Source: Parapedobacter sp037190485
Lineage (GTDB): Bacteria; Bacteroidota; Bacteroidia; Sphingobacteriales; Sphingobacteriaceae
Length of the DNA: 64,000 bases
Assembly (NCBI GenBank): GCA_037190485.1
Contig: JBBCJB010000005.1
Coordinates: forward strand, 124,001 to 188,000
Direction: 5' to 3'
The notes below the pieces were generated by a model. That model did no database searches. It worked only from the letters and a program-made list of their open reading frames with translations, and was not told the origin of the DNA. Of this stretch, positions 60,883 through 64,000 are shown piece after piece. Each line of letters starts with the position of its first letter. Position 1 is the stretch's first letter. The position numbers and the translations under genes are program-made.

Positions 60883-62547
60883 ATGAAACATACACGTTTA
60901 ATTTCCGTAGTTTCTATACTCATGGTTTCCATGGTGGGCTGTCAGGACATCAATTTATTGCCCAAAGACCAACTGGCCGACGATCTCTTCTGGAAGACGC
61001 CAGCTGATTATATGAAAGCCGTCAACATGCTCTACAATAGCATGGAAACTTTTGGCGTGAAAGACGCAGACAGCGATATATCCTATGGCCTCAATGAGAA
61101 CGCCGTAAGCAATGGTACGCTGGTTGCCCCAAACAGCGACGGCGCGTGGAACGACCGGTTTGCAGACCTTCGGCAGTGCAATAAAATCATCGACAAAAGC
61201 AACACGTATGCGGGCGAAACCGCTGAAATAGCGCGATACGTTGCCGAAGCGCGCTTCTTTCGCGCCTATACGTATTGGAGGTTGATGAAGAAATTCGCTG
61301 ACGTACCGATCGTCGAGAGCCCGTTGGATGTCGATGACCCTGCGCTTTACGCCGGTCGGAATCCGCAAAAAGAGGTAGAGGATTTCATATTGGCAGAACT
61401 GGAGTCAATCCAAGCGGATCTTCCGAAAAAGAGCGAACTCCCATCCACTGAAAAAGGACGCATCACGCAAGGGGCCGCTTTGGCATTGAAAGCCCGGGTA
61501 GCGCTATACAGCGGTACGTGGGCAAAATACCATAAACACCGCGATGATTACAAGCAATTGCTCGATCAGGCCATCAATGCGGCAGAACGTGTTCGGGCCA
61601 GCGGCCAATACCAGTTGTTTGAAGGCGCAGGTAACCAGAGTTATCGCCAGTTGTTCATCAATCCAGGAGATAACGCCAGCGAGGGCATCCTTGATAATCG
61701 TTACGATAAGGATATCCGCATGCATTCCACGGCTTTCCCCACCTTTTGGGGGTGGAGGGACATCCCTACGAAGAAAATGGCCGACCAGTACCTGTGTAAA
61801 AGTACCGGATTGCCGATAGAAATGGCTGGGTCTGGATTTCAGGGGTATGAAAACATGGTCGATGAATTCAAAGATCGTGATCCGCGCATGACCCAAACAT
61901 TTTTGGTGCCCGGCACCGCCTATCGAAATGTCGAATTCGGGGATGCCATCGTTAATCCGAAATTCAACATCCGGCCAGAAACACGTTCAGGCTATAAACT
62001 ATGGAAATTCATGGGTGAGATAGTAGGCGGTGGCGTCGGTGACGACTATTACGATTATCACATCATCCGTTATGCCGAAGTATTGCTTATACTTGCCGAA
62101 GCCACATTTGAAAAGGACGAAATGATCAGCAACGAGGTGCTGGACAACACGATCAATGTCGTTCGAGGGCGCATGGGCGTGGAAATGCCTCCGCTTACCA
62201 ATGAATTCGTAAGCGGCAAGGGGCTGGATATGCAAACCGAAATCCGTCGGGAACGCACGGTAGAATTGGCCTTCGAGGGATTCAGGCGTGACGACCTCCG
62301 GCGCTGGAAAACGGCCGAGACCGAACTGAAGACCGCCATTCGCGGCATAAAATACAAAGGCACGGAATATGAGGAACTCCAGGTACTGAATGACGGTAAC
62401 CCCGGCTTGGTCGATCAAGAGGGATTCCTCATCGTCGAACCTGTCAGCAGCCGGTCTTTCGTAGCACCCAAACACTATTACTACTCGCTTCCGCTTGACG
62501 AACTATTCTTGAATCCCAATTTATCGCCCAACAATCCTGGCTGGTGA
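60883..62547 (+). CDS. SusD/RagB family surface glycan-binding lipoprotein
   Basis: A 554-residue SusD-like lipoprotein: lipobox in LMVSMVGCQDINLLPKDQLA (Cys20), TPR-like helices (QCNKIIDKS, EARFFRAYTYWRLMKKFADV) and a C-terminal segment (VELAFEGFRRDDLRRWKTAE, PSLPxxE-like LFLNPNLSPNNPGW). It captures glycans for the SusC channel. The 21-nt gap to susC indicates one operon. Confidence 0.95.
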   Translation: MKHTRLISVVSILMVSMVGCQDINLLPKDQLADDLFWKTPADYMKAVNMLYNSMETFGVKDADSDISYGLNENAVSNGTLVAPNSDGAWNDRFADLRQCNKIIDKSNTYAGETAEIARYVAEARFFRAYTYWRLMKKFADVPIVESPLDVDDPALYAGRNPQKEVEDFILAELESIQADLPKKSELPSTEKGRITQGAALALKARVALYSGTWAKYHKHRDDYKQLLDQAINAAERVRASGQYQLFEGAGNQSYRQLFINPGDNASEGILDNRYDKDIRMHSTAFPTFWGWRDIPTKKMADQYLCKSTGLPIEMAGSGFQGYENMVDEFKDRDPRMTQTFLVPGTAYRNVEFGDAIVNPKFNIRPETRSGYKLWKFMGEIVGGGVGDDYYDYHIIRYAEVLLILAEATFEKDEMISNEVLDNTINVVRGRMGVEMPPLTNEFVSGKGLDMQTEIRRERTVELAFEGFRRDDLRRWKTAETELKTAIRGIKYKGTEYEELQVLNDGNPGLVDQEGFLIVEPVSSRSFVAPKHYYYSLPLDELFLNPNLSPNNPGW

Positions 62548-62586
62548 TAACCCAGGTGTCTATCCTTTAATCTTAAGTAAAAGACG

Positions 62587-63948
62587 ATGATCAAAACTAG
62601 CAAAACCCTACTTCTCGTTGCCATCTTACTCCTTTTGGGAGGCCCCCGCCCCGCCGCGTGGGCCCAAGGCAACGGCCAAGTACCCGATCAGTTGATGGGC
62701 CATCGATTCCTGACGTTCAACACCATCATCCGCGTCAACCAGATCGAGGTGGCCCGCGATAAGCACATCGGCTACGATGAGCGTGCCGATCATACCCCCG
62801 AGAAAGTGGTGGCCTTCCGCAGGGCGATTTCATCGGAATTCCCCGACGCACGCATCACCTGGGCGTTCAGCTGGTTGGCGTTGCACGATACCACCGAGAA
62901 CTACCGGAAAATACGTGAATTGATCGTTGGCTACCACCACCGGTACGGGGATGATGTCACGTTCATCCCGGGCGCCTACTTCGCCAATGCCTACAATACG
63001 CGCGAACAGGTCAACAAGGACCTGCACGAAGGCCTGGCGAAGGTGAGCGAGATCGTCGGCAACGGTTTTCGGCCGAAGAGCGTGCTTGCAGGCTTCCTGG
63101 CTGCGGAAAACCAACAGTATCTGGCCGAAAAGGAGGGGATACACGTTTGCCAGGGAAACATCTGGAGCCAATATGCCATCGACAACCAAGATGGCGATGG
63201 TTCGGTTTCCTATCCGTTCTATCCCTCCAAGGAGCATTTCTGCAAGCCGGCGCAAGGCAAGGACGATTTCATCGACTGCGTGAACCTGGACGGGTGGACG
63301 ATGGATTTCCTGTCGGCCAGAAGGGAAGGCTTCGCGGGCGGATTCAACAGCCGCATGGGGGTAGCGCCGATAGAAACCATCGGTGCCTACGGCAAGCTCA
63401 CCGGGCTTACGCAGATGATGCATACGACAGACATGCATTACAACAAGGGCTTCGACCTCAATGGGTTCGCCTGGGTGACCAGCTGCTGGGAGCTGAGCCT
63501 GCCCTACGATATCTCCGGGCTCAAGGATTGGCTCAACGAAATCAAGCGGAGGTGGCCCGATGTGAAATTCATCACGCAAGGTGAATTCGGGTTGTTGTGG
63601 CGGGCGCATTACAAGGACAACTCGTTCGATTACCGTTTCGAGCAGCGCGGTTCCGGCATCGGCGGTTCGGACAGCCATATGCAGATACGCTGGTTCATGA
63701 ACAAGGACTTCCGTTTGGCCCTGATGAAAGATTGGCAGCGAAACCGCGGGGAGCACGTGATCGATTTCACGAATTACAACCTGAATGCCGCGGAGCCTAC
63801 CGACATGACGCGCAAATGGAGCCTGTTGGGCGAAATCAACCAGAAGGCGACGCGTCCGCAGGATGCGCCCCGGCCCATCGAAAAGCTCACGTCCGAAAGC
63901 AAATCGTTGATCAGGAAGCATTATCCATCCCTGCTCAAGGACGAATAG
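62587..63948 (+). CDS. Secreted DUF3863-like protein, putative carbohydrate-active
   Basis: A 453-residue exported protein (signal peptide TSKTLLLVAILLLLGG). The body shows LTFNTIIRVNQIEVARDKHI, ITWAFSWLALHDTTENYRKI, GNIWSQYAIDNQDGDGSVSY, CVNLDGWTMDFLSARREGF and ITQGEFGLLWRAHYKDNSFD. This matches my recollection of DUF3863 proteins of gut Bacteroides, which have a NodB-like polysaccharide-deacetylase fold. It lies 39 nt after susD and so probably belongs to the same operon. Enzymatic activity is unproven. Confidence 0.6.
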   Translation: MIKTSKTLLLVAILLLLGGPRPAAWAQGNGQVPDQLMGHRFLTFNTIIRVNQIEVARDKHIGYDERADHTPEKVVAFRRAISSEFPDARITWAFSWLALHDTTENYRKIRELIVGYHHRYGDDVTFIPGAYFANAYNTREQVNKDLHEGLAKVSEIVGNGFRPKSVLAGFLAAENQQYLAEKEGIHVCQGNIWSQYAIDNQDGDGSVSYPFYPSKEHFCKPAQGKDDFIDCVNLDGWTMDFLSARREGFAGGFNSRMGVAPIETIGAYGKLTGLTQMMHTTDMHYNKGFDLNGFAWVTSCWELSLPYDISGLKDWLNEIKRRWPDVKFITQGEFGLLWRAHYKDNSFDYRFEQRGSGIGGSDSHMQIRWFMNKDFRLALMKDWQRNRGEHVIDFTNYNLNAAEPTDMTRKWSLLGEINQKATRPQDAPRPIEKLTSESKSLIRKHYPSLLKDE

Positions 63949-63992
63949 CGGTCGATGGGAATCCAGCGGTCTACATCCGTTCGTTAATTTCG

Positions 63993-64000
63993 TAGCTTTG
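63993..64000 (+). promoter_or_regulatory. Promoter-like -7 at the right edge
   Basis: TAGCTTTG is an exact TAnnTTTG match in the last bases of the window; the target gene lies outside. No good -33 was found. Confidence 0.3.

Noticed and set aside
62830..63921. 363-codon minus-strand open frame opposite the DUF3863-like gene
   Set aside because: Shadow frame with no motif and no upstream promoter.

Overview
The window reads as a chromosomal segment of a Bacteroidota bacterium, most like the Sphingobacteriaceae (a Parapedobacter/Pedobacter-type genome with GC a little above 50% by eye). The reasons are the SusC/SusD pair, repeated TAnnTTTG -7 promoter elements, weak or absent Shine-Dalgarno sequences, the conserved order DUF177-rpmF-plsX-fabH-accB-accC, and the block miaB - sigma-54 regulator - lptE - TPR protein - secG - groES - groEL. 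No rRNA, tRNA, CRISPR array, transposase or prophage was seen. No gap between genes exceeds about 300 bases.

Left part (1-33.8 kb) is mainly housekeeping. At the edge lies the start of a secreted GH20-like hexosaminidase, divergent from a membrane-bound propeller/Y_Y_Y/LuxR-type regulator. A long minus-strand cluster (about 11.0 down to 3.2 kb) encodes DUF177, L32, PlsX, FabH, AccB, AccC, TatC, RpiB and an M28 peptidase. Next come a dienelactone-hydrolase-like protein, QueH, a lipoprotein and a transglutaminase-like protein. A TPP riboswitch then precedes a lone TonB-dependent receptor, which predicts thiamin uptake. A PQQ-type sugar dehydrogenase, Dtd and a MazG-like protein follow. The GroEL/GroES to MiaB block is on the minus strand, and MutY, SSB, PheS, a Rieske-like lipoprotein coupled to a TetR regulator, RlmD and an OmpA lipoprotein are on the plus strand.

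Right part (33.9-64 kb) is an L-rhamnose and rhamnoside utilization locus. RhaT imports rhamnose. RhaI isomerizes it, RhaB phosphorylates it, and a fused aldolase/dehydrogenase (RhaEW type) yields DHAP and, by inference, L-lactate. An FMN-dependent lactate dehydrogenase, translationally coupled to RhaB, would give pyruvate. Downstream are a Tat-exported Gfo/Idh oxidoreductase, two GH78 alpha-L-rhamnosidases, a GH106-type rhamnosidase, and a three-gene operon of PhyH-type dioxygenase, TIM-barrel isomerase/epimerase and a six-hairpin glycosidase. Two AraC regulators, a SusC/SusD pair and a DUF3863-like secreted protein complete it. The locus looks like a polysaccharide utilization locus for a rhamnose-rich glycan.

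The most notable non-coding signal is a block of about 48 bp, nearly identical at 46185 and 52206, each copy at exactly the same distance from a -7 element. One copy lies between an AraC gene and the second GH78; the other lies in front of the PhyH-isomerase-glycosidase operon. It is probably the operator that makes these one regulon. Separate long-spaced inverted repeats sit at the rhaI, Gfo/Idh and GH106 promoter regions.
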